This document shows positions 33,234-42,676 of a DNA stretch of 64,000 bases, one piece after another (position 1 is the stretch's first letter; each line of letters starts with the position of its first letter). This DNA comes from Chelatococcus sp. Its GTDB lineage: Bacteria > Pseudomonadota > Alphaproteobacteria > Rhizobiales > Beijerinckiaceae. The stretch covers positions 22,203-86,202 of the forward strand of contig QFQY01000019.1 in NCBI GenBank assembly GCA_003248805.1, read 5' to 3'. A program made the translations under genes and the position numbers. Below the pieces are notes generated by a model that saw nothing but the letters and a program-made list of their open reading frames with translations, ran no database searches and was not told where the DNA came from.

Positions 33234-33782
33234 ATGAAAGTCCTGACCGATAAGATCCTCTCGCTGTCGGCCTATTCCGCCGAGATCGACGTTCCGCTGG
33301 AGAAGGTCGACATCGCCGATTGGCTGTTCACCTTGCCGGAAGCCGAGTATCTGCGCTGCTGCCCGCCCGATCATATCGGCTCCGGAGTCACCACCACGGA
33401 CGACGGACAGCGTATGGTGATCAATGTCGAGATGATCGGCACCGGGCTGGTCATCCAGCATTACGTCGCCGAAGAGGCCAAGCCGAGCTATTGCCGGATG
33501 AACTCGATCTCCGATGTGTTCACCCCGGTCGGACGCACGCAGGTCAACGTGATCTGGGAACTGATCGCGGAGGCGATCGAGGGCGGCCGCACCCGCTACA
33601 CAAACCGCGTCACGTCGCACCCGACTGACGTCTTCATGGAGTTCATCGCCGCGCATGGCCAGACCTTCGAGCAGGCCGCCGCGGCCCGCCAGGAAGCCGG
33701 CGGCGATCACAACCGCCGCGAGACGCCGCTCTTCGCCGCCAGCATCGCCCGCCGCGCGACGGCGAAGACCGCTGCGAAATGA
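33234..33782 (+). CDS. Conserved hypothetical protein, possibly SRPBCC-like
   Basis: I do not recognise this 182-residue protein with certainty. It is soluble and has no signal peptide. The first 140 residues alternate beta-strand and loop segments (LEKVDIADWLFTLPEAEYLR, IGTGLVIQHYVAEEA, VNVIWELIAEAIEGGRTRYT), compatible with an SRPBCC/START-type fold. The tail is basic and alanine-rich. A single CC pair (YLRCCPPDH) is notable. AAAGGGAAA precedes the ATG. Its stop overlaps the next gene by ATGA, so it is translationally coupled to a quinone oxidoreductase and probably works in the same process. Confidence 0.7.
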   Translation: MKVLTDKILSLSAYSAEIDVPLEKVDIADWLFTLPEAEYLRCCPPDHIGSGVTTTDDGQRMVINVEMIGTGLVIQHYVAEEAKPSYCRMNSISDVFTPVGRTQVNVIWELIAEAIEGGRTRYTNRVTSHPTDVFMEFIAAHGQTFEQAAAARQEAGGDHNRRETPLFAASIARRATAKTAAK

Positions 33783-34765
33783 AGGCGGTCGTGTTCGACG
33801 AGTTCGGCGATGCGGAGGTCCTCCGCCTCGCCGAGGCGCCGATGCCGGAACCGCGCCCCGGCGATCTGCTGGTGAGGGTGATGGCTGCCGGCGTCAATCG
33901 CGCGGACCTGCTGCAGCGGCGGGGCTACTATGGCCGCCCGAGTTATGGCGAGAGCGACCTGCTGGGGCTGGAGGTGGCGGGCGAGGTGGTCGCCGTCGGC
34001 AGCGCCGTCACCGATATCAGCCCCGGCGAGCGGGTGATGGCCATCGTCGGAGGCGGCGCCTATGCCGAATATGCCCGTGTCGATCGCGGCATGGCGGTGC
34101 GCATTCCCGATGACCTCGGCTATGTCGCGGCGGCCGCGACGATGGAGTCCTTCGTCACGGCCTGGGAGGCGGTCGTGCATCTCGGCGCCGCCGCGAAAGG
34201 CCAGGCCGTACTCGTTCACGCGGCGGCGGGCGGTGTCGGATCCGCCGGCGTGGAGATCGCGCACGCTCTCGGGGCCCGGGTCTTCGCGACGGCCAATGCC
34301 CAACAGCGCGCCAATGTCCTGTCTCTCGGCGCGGAGGCCGTGTTCGACTATCGCTCCGAGGATTTCGAGCAGGGTGTGCGCGATGCCACCGGCGGGCGCG
34401 GGGTCGATGTGGTCGTCGACTTCGTCGGCGGCGACTATCTCGCCCGCAACCTGCGCAGCCTCGCGCCGGGCGGGCGTCTGGTGCAGGTCGGCCTGCTGGG
34501 CGGGCAGGACAGCACGACGATTCCGCTCGCCGTTCTCCTGCACAAACACCTGCGCCTCATCGGCACGGTCATGAAATCCCGCACGCCGGACGAGAAGCGC
34601 GCCATGGTGCGGCGCTTCGTCGATGGCGCGCTGCCGATGTTCGGCGATGGCCGGCTGAGGCCGCTGGTCGGCAAGGTGTTTCCGCTTTCCGAGGCCGCCG
34701 AGGCCCATCGCTGGATGGAAGCCGGCGGTGGCTTCGGGAAAATCGTGCTGTCGGTCGCGGCCTGA
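33779..34765 (+). CDS. Zinc-free medium-chain quinone oxidoreductase (NADPH:quinone reductase family)
   Basis: A 328-residue medium-chain dehydrogenase/reductase. The N-terminal catalytic domain has GVNRADLLQRRGYY and PGERVMAIVGGGAYAEYA. The NADPH-binding motif VLVHAAAGGVGSAGVEIAHA sits at about residues 142-161, with AVFDYRSEDF after it. The usual zinc ligands are absent, so it belongs to the quinone-reductase branch (Qor, PIG3). It is coupled by ATGA to the unknown protein upstream. It may reduce quinones or alpha,beta-enones. Confidence 0.92.
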   Translation: MKAVVFDEFGDAEVLRLAEAPMPEPRPGDLLVRVMAAGVNRADLLQRRGYYGRPSYGESDLLGLEVAGEVVAVGSAVTDISPGERVMAIVGGGAYAEYARVDRGMAVRIPDDLGYVAAAATMESFVTAWEAVVHLGAAAKGQAVLVHAAAGGVGSAGVEIAHALGARVFATANAQQRANVLSLGAEAVFDYRSEDFEQGVRDATGGRGVDVVVDFVGGDYLARNLRSLAPGGRLVQVGLLGGQDSTTIPLAVLLHKHLRLIGTVMKSRTPDEKRAMVRRFVDGALPMFGDGRLRPLVGKVFPLSEAAEAHRWMEAGGGFGKIVLSVAA

Positions 34766-35221
34766 GCATGACCTTCGAGAGCGGGTAGCCGAGCACTTGA
34801 GCGCATTGAGCGACCCGTTTGATCCATCGCCAGATGCCAATACCGGCCCATGGCATCGGCGATTTGGGTGGCTCCGCAGCTTGCGGGGAGCTCGCGCGAT
34901 GCGACCAAGCAAGAAGGCGAACGACCTGTCCCCAGGGCTCGAACCCGCTGTCTCCGAGCGAACGGCGCCATCGATGGCTTGCGCAACATCAATGACCTTA
35001 CGGGCCGCCATGTCCAATGATGGCGATAATGGCGCTCCGCGACGAGAGATGAAGCCTGTGGCTGCCGCATGGCATCTCACGGCGAGGGGATGGCCAGCGC
35101 AGGGGGCTGCGGCTCTCGCTCGAAGCCGGCGGCGCGTCGGTCGGCTTAAAGCGGGCGTCTGAGCACCCCGGACCGACGCCTCTGCCGGAAACGCCCGGCC
35201 GCGGCCAGAAGGGGAGCTATC
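34766..35221. other. 456-bp region with no convincing gene
   Basis: Open frames exist on both strands but none has family features or a good ribosome-binding site. On the minus strand, a frame from 35011 starts MAARKVIDVAQAIDG, which recalls the N-terminus of aromatic-acid MFS transporters, but the match stops there. At most this is a decayed fragment. GGGGAG near the right end is the ribosome-binding site of the next gene. Confidence 0.4.
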
Positions 35222-36733
35222 ATGAACGACAAGAAGCACTTGCGCGCCTTGCTTCTTTCGCTCGGCTGCATCGCTGCGGCGACCGGCGTGCTCGCCCAGA
35301 CAGCTCCACACAGGATGACCACGCCCGTTCCCCCCGGCATCGCCATGCAGGATGAGGTCCCGACGCGGCTGGGAACGCTGACGTTCTTCGACGGCTTCCC
35401 GGATGCGCAGACCGCCGACAGAATCTACGACAACCTCGACTTCCAGCGTGCGGTGCAGGCCTATCTGCTGGGTCTGCCTCCGGTGAATATGGCCGGGCTG
35501 CGCGAGGGGCTGTTGAGCGTCGGCCCCGCCAATGTCACGATCCCGACCTTCGAAGACAACATGAACGCCCGCTCGCTGTTCCTCACGGCGAACGCGACGA
35601 CTCCCTACACATGGGTCTGGATCAATCTTCACGACGGGCCGCTGGTCGTCGAAGTGCCGCCGATGACGCTAGGCATGATCGATGACTTCTGGTTCAAATA
35701 CGTGACGGACATCGGCATCGTCGGGCCGGACAGGGGCAAGGGCGGCAAGTACCTGCTGCTACCGCCGGGATATGGCGGCGAGGTGCCGGCAGGATACATG
35801 GTCGTGCGGGTCCCGACCTTCGAGTCCATCCTCGTCTGGCGCAACATGCCGGTGAAGGGCGACATCAAGCCGGCGATCGAGAGCCTGCACAAGAATACGC
35901 GCATCTATCCGCTCGCGCGCGCCGCCAACCCGCCGCTCAACACCTTCGTCAACGTGTCGAACCGGGCCTTCTCGACGGTCGCTCCGGCGGATGACAGGTT
36001 CTGGGAGCTTCTCAACGCGGTCGTCCAGAGCGAGCCTGTCGAGTCGCTCGATCCCGTGACGCTCGGCTTCTTCGCCGCGATCGGGATCGAGAAGGGCAAG
36101 CCCTTCAAGCCCGATGGGCGGATGAAGCGCATTCTGAGCGAGGCCGCGGCCGTGGGCGATGCGACCGCACGCACGCTCACATACAAGAGCCGCATCCCGG
36201 AGGCGTTCTATTATCCCAACAGCACCTGGCGCCAGTGGCTGGGAGGCTACCGCTTCCAGAGCCAGCCAGGGGTGGCCCATCTGGATGCCGCCGCCTTCTT
36301 CTACTTCTATGCGACCGGCGTGACGCCGGCCATGGAAGCCAAGATGGTCGGCCAGGGGTCGCAATATGCGGTCGGCCTGCTCGATTCGCAGGGCCGTCCG
36401 CTCGACGGGGGCAAGACCTATCGGCTGCGCGTCTTGCCGAATGCGCCCGTCAAGGATTTCTGGTCGGCGATCGTCTACGACAACCAGACGCGCTCCATGC
36501 TGCAGACGGACCAGGACTTTCCGCAGGTCAGCAGTATCGACAAGGGCCTGGCGAGCAATGCGGATGGTTCGGTCGACGTCTATTTCGGACCTAAAGTGCC
36601 CTCCGGCATGGAGCGCAACTGGATTCAGACGATTTCCGGCAAGGGCTGGAACATGCTGTTCCGGCTTTATGGCCCGCTCGACCCCTGGTTCGACAAGACC
36701 TGGAAACTGAGCGAGATCGAGCGCCTCGACTGA
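35222..36733 (+). CDS. Exported DUF1254/DUF1214 protein
   Basis: A 503-residue protein with a Sec signal (LLLSLGCIAAATGVLAQTA). The N-terminal DUF1254 region has LGTLTFFDGFPDAQTADRIYD followed by NLDFQRAVQAYLLGLPPVNM. The C-terminal DUF1214 region has FPQVSSIDKGLASNADGSVD, then YFGPKVPSGMERNWIQT and RLYGPLDPWFDKTW, as in the family. The biochemical role of these exported proteins is not established. They are common in alphaproteobacteria and are often near porins or oxidoreductases, as here. It is convergent with the octaheme cytochrome gene. Confidence 0.92.
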   Translation: MNDKKHLRALLLSLGCIAAATGVLAQTAPHRMTTPVPPGIAMQDEVPTRLGTLTFFDGFPDAQTADRIYDNLDFQRAVQAYLLGLPPVNMAGLREGLLSVGPANVTIPTFEDNMNARSLFLTANATTPYTWVWINLHDGPLVVEVPPMTLGMIDDFWFKYVTDIGIVGPDRGKGGKYLLLPPGYGGEVPAGYMVVRVPTFESILVWRNMPVKGDIKPAIESLHKNTRIYPLARAANPPLNTFVNVSNRAFSTVAPADDRFWELLNAVVQSEPVESLDPVTLGFFAAIGIEKGKPFKPDGRMKRILSEAAAVGDATARTLTYKSRIPEAFYYPNSTWRQWLGGYRFQSQPGVAHLDAAAFFYFYATGVTPAMEAKMVGQGSQYAVGLLDSQGRPLDGGKTYRLRVLPNAPVKDFWSAIVYDNQTRSMLQTDQDFPQVSSIDKGLASNADGSVDVYFGPKVPSGMERNWIQTISGKGWNMLFRLYGPLDPWFDKTWKLSEIERLD

Positions 36734-36742
36734 AGCACCGCC

Positions 36743-36765
36743 CGCCGTAGCCGGCAGTTACGGCG
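36743..36765. terminator. Hairpin between convergent genes
   Basis: CGCCGTA (36743-36749) pairs with TACGGCG (36759-36765) around a 9-base loop, within the 41-bp gap between the converging DUF1254 and octaheme cytochrome genes. No T-run is present. Confidence 0.45.
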
Positions 36766-36774
36766 CTTGCCGTG

Positions 36775-39132
36775 TCAGGGGCGCGCCAGCCTCGCGGCGA
36801 GGCGCGCCAGTTCGGCATCGTCGGGGCGCAGGCGCGACAGGCGGGCCGCCAGATCCACCGCGCCCGCAATGTCGCGCCGCGCCTGCGCCTCGGCCAGCAA
36901 CGCACCCAGAAGCGCGGCGTCGAACGGATTGGCCTGAAGCGCCCGACGCAGCACCTGGCGCCCCTGTTCGGGCTGACCGAGCGATTGCAGCGCGACGCCG
37001 TGGACATAGGCCAGCCGCGCATCGCCCGGCGCGAGTTGCGAGGCCCGGGCGAGGCTTTCCAGCGCCTCGGGATAGCGGCGCTGCCTCACCAGCGCGAGGC
37101 CGAGCGCATGGTGCGGATAGGGCTCTTTCGGCGCCACGGCGATGGCCTGGCGCAGCACCGCTTCGCCCTCCGGATCGCGCCCACGCTGGCGCAGCAGATC
37201 GGCCAGGTTGACCGAGAGCTCGGCGGCGGCGGGATCGAGCGCGAGACCGGCGCGCAGCTCGGCCTCCGCCGCATCGGGCCTGCCCCTGCGGATCAGATAG
37301 AGCGCCAGGGCGGCCCGCGCCTCCGGCCGGTCGGCGTTCAACGCCTGCGCCGCCTCGAATTCGGCGAAGGCGTGCAACAGCCGGCTACGCAGCGGCTCCT
37401 GCACCGAATCCGGCCGGATGTCGGCCAGGGCCTGCGCCGCCTCGATCCGCACGCCGAGGACAGGATCGGCCAGGCGCTCCTGCGCCCAGCGCAGGCGGAT
37501 TTCCGCTGGCTGCGGCGAGAGGTTGCGCAAGGCGGCCATCCGCACGATCGGGTCGGGGTCGTCCAGGCCCAGGCGGATGACGCTCTCGGTGGCGACGGAG
37601 GGCAGGCGCCCGATTTCGCTCTGCACCGTCGCCCTGACGATGGCCGGGGTCCGCGGGTCGTTCGCCAGGGCGATCAGCGGCGCCCTTGCCGCGGGATCGC
37701 CCCGGCGCGCGTCGTGAAACGCTCCTGCATAATCCTGAAAGCCTTTCCGTTGTGGACCATGCCAGGCCAGGACGGCGTCCGCGGCCCATTGCGCCGTCTT
37801 GTCGGCGTGGCAACTATTGCAACTGTTCGGGGTCCCGAGGGTCACCGTCAGGTCGGGACGCGGGACTCGGAAGGAATGGTCATGGCGCTTGTCGACGACC
37901 ATGTAGCTGCGCGCCGGCATGTGGCAGGTGATGCAATCGGGCGCAGCCGGACCGGGCTGGTGCCCGGTATGCGTGGCGGCGGCAAAGCGCTGCTGGTCAT
38001 GGCATTGGCTGCAGACGAGCGGCCCCTCCGCCTTCAGCTTGCCGGAATGCACGTCGTGGCAGTCGCTGCAGATCACGCCCTTCGCGTACATCCTGCTCTG
38101 CCGGAAGGTCTGGTCGGTAAAGACCTCGTCGATCATCTGCCCGTCGGCCTCGAACAGGCCGCTCGTCAGCAGCGAGGGGAGATGCGTGTCGACGATCGAG
38201 CGCCCCGGCTTCCAGTCCTCCGAGATCGTGCCGCGCCGCTGGTGGCAGCGGGCGCATGTCTCGACCTCGTCGCCCGCAGGGCGCGCGACGCTTGCGGCCG
38301 GGCTCCCCGTCGCCGGATCCGGGGTCCAGTCGACCGCCGGCCTTTTGGCCGCGACGGAGGAGAAGCCCTTCAGGACGGGATCGCCCGCCTTGCCGGCCGT
38401 GGCCCAGGCGATGTGGCCGGCACCCGGGCCATGGCAGCTCTCGCAGCCGATGCTGATCTCGGAATAGGTCGTGCGAAAGCTGTCCGAGGCGGCGTCATAG
38501 CCCTTCTTCACCGCGGTGGAATGGCACTCCGCGCACATGAAATTCCAGTTCTGCATCCGGCCGGTCCAGTGAAACTGGTCGCCCGCCGGGATCGCCTGGT
38601 CGCCATAGACATGGAACCAGCGCTGGCCTCCCTGCGCCTGCGGGCGCGTGTCCCAGGCCCAGGGCAGCGCCTGCACCCTGCCGTCCGGAAAGGTGACGAG
38701 GTATTGCTGCAACGGCTTCCAGCCGAAGCTGTGGCTGATCGCGAAGGTCGCCGGCTTGCCGTCCTTCCCTTTCGTCTCGACGAGGAAGCGCTCGCCCTCA
38801 CGCGTGAAGCGCGCGGTTTCGTCGAGATACCGGACCGTGACGTCCGAGAAATCGCCAAGGACCGTGGCGGGCGTGGCCAGGGCCATCGCCCTTGCATGGT
38901 CCGACCCCTGCCAGTCTGCGACGGTGGTTGCGTGGCACGAGGCGCAAGCCTGCGAGCCGACATAACCCGCAGGCGCATGCGGCGTCAGCTGTCCTATGCC
39001 GGTCTCGGCGCGGGTGAGAGGCACCTGCGCCTGGCCCGGGCGCACGATCGCGCCCCGGATCGAGCCGATCGCGAGCACCAGCAGGGCGGCCAGGATACTG
39101 CCGGCGAGGCCATGGACGATCGGGCTGCGCAT
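36775..39132 (-). CDS. Octaheme c-type cytochrome with HEAT-like and TPR C-terminal region
   Basis: About 785 residues. An N-terminal membrane anchor (GLAGSILAALLVLAIGS) is followed by eight CxxCH heme sites: CASCH (about residue 63), CAECH (200), CESCH (230), CARCH (293), CSDCH (355), CSQCH (374), CITCH (400) and CNSCH (438). Around residues 470-590 lie HEAT-like helices. From about 600 to the end there are TPR repeats (e.g. PEARAALALYLIRRGRPDAA). The layout resembles cytochrome c554-type tetratricopeptide proteins. It is predicted periplasmic and membrane-anchored. The ATG at 39132 has GGGG upstream; a GTG at 39153 is in frame. It follows an outer-membrane barrel and an arylsulfatase gene on the same strand. 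Confidence 0.88.
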   Translation of the reverse strand: MRSPIVHGLAGSILAALLVLAIGSIRGAIVRPGQAQVPLTRAETGIGQLTPHAPAGYVGSQACASCHATTVADWQGSDHARAMALATPATVLGDFSDVTVRYLDETARFTREGERFLVETKGKDGKPATFAISHSFGWKPLQQYLVTFPDGRVQALPWAWDTRPQAQGGQRWFHVYGDQAIPAGDQFHWTGRMQNWNFMCAECHSTAVKKGYDAASDSFRTTYSEISIGCESCHGPGAGHIAWATAGKAGDPVLKGFSSVAAKRPAVDWTPDPATGSPAASVARPAGDEVETCARCHQRRGTISEDWKPGRSIVDTHLPSLLTSGLFEADGQMIDEVFTDQTFRQSRMYAKGVICSDCHDVHSGKLKAEGPLVCSQCHDQQRFAAATHTGHQPGPAAPDCITCHMPARSYMVVDKRHDHSFRVPRPDLTVTLGTPNSCNSCHADKTAQWAADAVLAWHGPQRKGFQDYAGAFHDARRGDPAARAPLIALANDPRTPAIVRATVQSEIGRLPSVATESVIRLGLDDPDPIVRMAALRNLSPQPAEIRLRWAQERLADPVLGVRIEAAQALADIRPDSVQEPLRSRLLHAFAEFEAAQALNADRPEARAALALYLIRRGRPDAAEAELRAGLALDPAAAELSVNLADLLRQRGRDPEGEAVLRQAIAVAPKEPYPHHALGLALVRQRRYPEALESLARASQLAPGDARLAYVHGVALQSLGQPEQGRQVLRRALQANPFDAALLGALLAEAQARRDIAGAVDLAARLSRLRPDDAELARLAARLARP

Positions 39133-39211
39133 CAGCAGCCCCGCAGAACGCACGAGCGCAATGGGATCGCGACCGGCACCGTTGGCTCACCCATCTCCAG
39201 CGCGGAGGCCG

Positions 39212-40099
39212 CTAGAACCGCACGCTCATTCCGACGACGGGACCATGCTGCAGCATGTCGAACTCGTAGCGCGACAGCCCCGAACCCTGAACGTAGTCGA
39301 CATAGAGAGCCTTGTAGCCGATCACGGCCGAATAGGTGATGCCGTTCGTCGTCTTGAAGTCATAGGCATAGGCGGCCAGCGCCTGCCAGGTGAACTTGCT
39401 GCCGCCGGCGCCGAGATCGCCCCGGAATTCGAGATGATGGTTCGGGGCCAGCGAGACGCGCGCCCTGACGCCGGCAAAGGCGTCGACCCAGTCGACCGAT
39501 CCGGACTTGGCGATCGCGCGTCCCCCGCGGAAGGCGAGATCGCCGAGATTGACGGTGGTGGCGATGTCGAGGCCGAGATCGAGCTTCTGATACCAGTACC
39601 TGGCGCCGGCGAGCACATCGAAGGCGACCGGGCCGGCATTGCCGATCTCATAGGCCGCCCCGGCCTCGAGGATCGCCATCTGGAACTGCATGTCGACAGC
39701 GGCCCCCACGGCGACGCCGACACCGGGCGCGGGGCCCCGGGTCTTCAGCCCGGAGCGCTCGATCGTGATCTTCTCGCCGATGACGTCTCCGAAGAACGCC
39801 AGGCGACCGTTGCGCGCTTCCATGTTGAGCATCAGGGCGACCAGCGAGCCGCCCTGGCCGACTGTGCTTTCGACAATGTCGACGAAGCTCGCATTCACAT
39901 CGACGCCGCGTCCACGGACGACCTGGGAGCCGTTGAGCGAGGTCAGCCAGCCATAGGGCGTGACGCGGAAGGTCCAGCCTGGGACGAAGCTGGGAGGGGC
40001 GGGCTGGCTCGCTGGAGCAGGTGCGAGGTCGGCCGCGGCGACCGGGCATGCGAGGAGCCAGGCTCCGGCCAGACCGGCGATGATCGCTTTGAAAGACAC
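39212..40099 (-). CDS. Outer-membrane beta-barrel protein
   Basis: A 295-residue protein. The GTG at 40099 is chosen because AGGGGAAG lies just upstream and it gives a clean Sec signal (FKAIIAGLAGAWLLACPVAA, cleavage after AAA). An in-frame ATG at 40150 would bury this. The mature part alternates amphipathic strands (FRVTPYGWLTSLNG, AYEIGNAGPVAFDVLAGARYW, LEFRGDLGAGGSKFTWQALA) and ends in Phe (MSVRF), as Bam-inserted barrels do. The function is unknown; porin or sulfatase-substrate entry is possible. It lies 101 bp after the arylsulfatase and 79 bp before the octaheme cytochrome. Confidence 0.85.
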   Translation of the reverse strand: MSFKAIIAGLAGAWLLACPVAAADLAPAPASQPAPPSFVPGWTFRVTPYGWLTSLNGSQVVRGRGVDVNASFVDIVESTVGQGGSLVALMLNMEARNGRLAFFGDVIGEKITIERSGLKTRGPAPGVGVAVGAAVDMQFQMAILEAGAAYEIGNAGPVAFDVLAGARYWYQKLDLGLDIATTVNLGDLAFRGGRAIAKSGSVDWVDAFAGVRARVSLAPNHHLEFRGDLGAGGSKFTWQALAAYAYDFKTTNGITYSAVIGYKALYVDYVQGSGLSRYEFDMLQHGPVVGMSVRF

Positions 40100-40200
40100 A
40101 GGCTTCTTCCCCTTTGCTCCCGATCGGCGCAGAGCCTCGATCAACGACATCTACCACGCGCTCCGCGCGGCGCGTTCCGACCAACGGCTCTGACCAGGGC

Positions 40201-42567
40201 CTAATTCGGATCCCCGACGCTGACCGTCAGCCTGGGAATGCGCCCGGTGAAGCGGGACCTGGCTTCGGAGCCGATGGCTTCGACGACGGGTGTTCCGAGG
40301 TCGATGCCGACATCGGCGGTCTCGTCGGCCGAGAACATGCTGGGCTGGGTCATCGGAATGCGCCCCTCGCCGAGCTTCTCGCCGTTGACGAAGAGCGTGC
40401 CGAGCCCGCCCTTGGCCTTGCCGCCGCCGTCATAGTCGAACTGGAACCGGATTTCGGCCTTGCCCGGCGCAAGCTTGCGGGACGACGCGATCGTCGTGCG
40501 CTGGAGGCCGAGGAAATTGTAGTCGTAGGCCGGAACGCCATCCTTCACATAGAGCGACCAGCCGCCGAAACGCCCCCCTTGCGAAATCAGCGTTCCATTC
40601 GCCGTTCCCTCGGGAACGACGACCTCGGCCGTGATCGTCTTGGAGCGATTCTTCACGTTGACGAAGACACCTTCGAGCATGCCGACCATGCCTTCGGCCA
40701 GCGTCAGCGTCCGGCGCGACCCCATCAGGTCGGGGCGTCCCGCCGCCACGGGGTCGAAGCGCTCCAGGGTGCGGTCATCCATCGGCAACGCCCCGTATTT
40801 GCCGGCTTCCTTCAGGAAGAGCGCCTCCATCTCGGCCAGCTTCTTGGGGTTCTTCGCAGCCAGATCGTTGGACAGGCTGAAGTCGGAGCGAACGTCGAAC
40901 AATTCCCAGGCCGAATTGTCCTGGAGCGAGCGCCGGGGCTTCTGCTCCCAGGGCGCCCGGTGGATCGTGCGCGCGAACCAGCCGTCGTGATAGATGGCGC
41001 GGTTGCCCGCGATCTCGAAATACTGAGTCTTGTGCCGGTCGGGCGCCTTCGCATCCTCGAAGGCATAGACCATGCTGGTGCCGTGCATGGGGATCTGCCT
41101 GACGCCGTTCACCGATGTCGGCTCGGGCAGCCCGATCGCCTGGAGAATCGTCGGCGCGACATCGATGACATGGCTGAACTGGGTGCGGACCTGGTTGCGC
41201 GCCTTGATGCCCCTGGGCCAGGAGACGACGACGCCGTTGCGGGTGCCGCCGAAATCCGAGGGCATCTGCTTCAGCCAGCTGAAGGGGCTGTTGAAGGCGA
41301 TCGCCCAGCCCGAGGCCATGTGCGGGTAGGTGTCCCGATCACCCCATTTGTCGATGTACCTGAGCATGTCCTCGAGTTTTTCCGGCACCGCGTTGAAATA
41401 GGTGTTCTCGTTGAAGAGGCCGTTCTGGCCGCCTTCGCCGCTGGTGCCGTTGTCGCCCGCCACATAGAAGACGAGGGTGTTGTCCGCCTGGCCGACCTCC
41501 CGGAAGGCCTCGAGCATGCGGCCGATCTCGAAATCGGTGTATTCGACGAAGGCGGCGAACACCTCGGCCTGGCGGGTGAACAGGCGCTTTTCGTCGGCCG
41601 ACAGCGCGTCCCAGTCCTTGATCGCGGGCGGCTTCGGCGCCAGCTTCGTCCCCGCCGGCACGACGCCGAGCGCGATCTGGCGGGCGAGCGAGTCTTCGCG
41701 AATCCTGTCCCAGCCCTGGTCGAACTTGCCCTTCCAGCGCTCGATCCACGCCCGGGGAACATGATGCGGCGCATGGGTGGCGCCCGGTGCGAAATAGACG
41801 AAGGAGGGGCGATCCGGGGTCAGCGCCTTCTGATGCTTGATCCAGGCGCGCGCCTTCTCCGTCATGTCGGTCATGAAGTGGTAGTCCGGGTCGCTCGGCA
41901 GCTCGACCACCGCCGTCCCGTCATAGATGAAGGGGGCCCACTGATTGGTCTCGCCGCCGAGGAAGCCATAGAACTTGTCGAAACCCTGGCGCGTTGGCCA
42001 ACGGTCGAACGGGCCTGCGACGCTGGCTTCCCAGGCCGCCGTCTCGTGCCACTTGCCGAAGGCGGCTGTGGCATAGCCGTTCAGGCGCAGCATCTCGGCC
42101 AGCGGCGCGGTCGAGCTCGGCACCTGCCCGGTATTGCCGGGAAACGACGTCGCCAGCTCGGTGATGAAGCCCATGTTGACGGTGTGGTGGTTGCGGCCGG
42201 ATTTGAGCGCGGCCCGCGTCGGCGAACACAACGCCGTGGTGTGGAAATTGTTGAAGCGCAACCCGTTTTCGGCGAGCTGATCGAGCGTCGGCGTGCCGAT
42301 CGGGCCGCCGAAGGTGCTGGGCGCGCCGAAGCCGAGATCGTCGATCAGGACGATGACGACATTGGGCGCGCCGGCCGGGGCCTTCACCTCGAAACGCGGC
42401 GGCGGCGTCACCTTGCGAGCGTCGATCTCCGTATAGACCGGCCTCTTGGGCTCGGCGATCGGCAAGGTCGAGCGATCGACCGGAGCGGCCTGTGGCTGCG
42501 CGACAGCAGGCGCGGTCTGGAGCGTCACTCCGACCACCAAAGCGGACAGCGTCCTGACGGTGAGCAT
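40201..42567 (-). CDS. Arylsulfatase (type I sulfatase), exported
   Basis: A 788-residue enzyme with a Sec signal (TLSALVVGVTLQTAPAVAQ). Metal-binding Asp residues are in VVIVLIDDLGFG (76-77). The formylglycine site is Cys114 in CSPTRAALKSGR, the Cys-type CxPxR motif that needs an FGE-type maturase. Conserved histidine and metal positions follow in THAPHHVP and AGDNGTSGEGG. The C-terminal 200 residues form a beta-rich domain. It hydrolyses sulfate esters in the periplasm; the substrate is unknown. AGGGG precedes the ATG. It probably leads the operon with the barrel and cytochrome genes. Confidence 0.95.
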   Translation of the reverse strand: MLTVRTLSALVVGVTLQTAPAVAQPQAAPVDRSTLPIAEPKRPVYTEIDARKVTPPPRFEVKAPAGAPNVVIVLIDDLGFGAPSTFGGPIGTPTLDQLAENGLRFNNFHTTALCSPTRAALKSGRNHHTVNMGFITELATSFPGNTGQVPSSTAPLAEMLRLNGYATAAFGKWHETAAWEASVAGPFDRWPTRQGFDKFYGFLGGETNQWAPFIYDGTAVVELPSDPDYHFMTDMTEKARAWIKHQKALTPDRPSFVYFAPGATHAPHHVPRAWIERWKGKFDQGWDRIREDSLARQIALGVVPAGTKLAPKPPAIKDWDALSADEKRLFTRQAEVFAAFVEYTDFEIGRMLEAFREVGQADNTLVFYVAGDNGTSGEGGQNGLFNENTYFNAVPEKLEDMLRYIDKWGDRDTYPHMASGWAIAFNSPFSWLKQMPSDFGGTRNGVVVSWPRGIKARNQVRTQFSHVIDVAPTILQAIGLPEPTSVNGVRQIPMHGTSMVYAFEDAKAPDRHKTQYFEIAGNRAIYHDGWFARTIHRAPWEQKPRRSLQDNSAWELFDVRSDFSLSNDLAAKNPKKLAEMEALFLKEAGKYGALPMDDRTLERFDPVAAGRPDLMGSRRTLTLAEGMVGMLEGVFVNVKNRSKTITAEVVVPEGTANGTLISQGGRFGGWSLYVKDGVPAYDYNFLGLQRTTIASSRKLAPGKAEIRFQFDYDGGGKAKGGLGTLFVNGEKLGEGRIPMTQPSMFSADETADVGIDLGTPVVEAIGSEARSRFTGRIPRLTVSVGDPN

Positions 42568-42676
42568 GGACAGGCCCCTTGCTGCCTATGGGTCAAGCTA
42601 CGGCATGCCGCTCGGATAAGCTAGAACGCTTCCAAGTCAGCTCGCGCCCTTTCGGTTCGGTCGTGCTCGCCGGACG

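Noticed and set aside
34766..35011. Minus-strand frame starting MAARKVIDVAQAIDG, resembling an MFS transporter N-terminus
   Set aside because: Similarity ends after about 15 residues and no membrane helices follow in any frame, so it is not called as a gene.
36772..39339. 855-codon plus-strand frame opposite the octaheme cytochrome
   Set aside because: The eight CxxCH motifs and TPR pattern on the minus strand show the true gene; the plus frame has no domain signature.
40114..42624. 836-codon plus-strand frame opposite the arylsulfatase
   Set aside because: The sulfatase on the minus strand has an intact CxPxR site, signal peptide and full length; the antisense frame is compositional.
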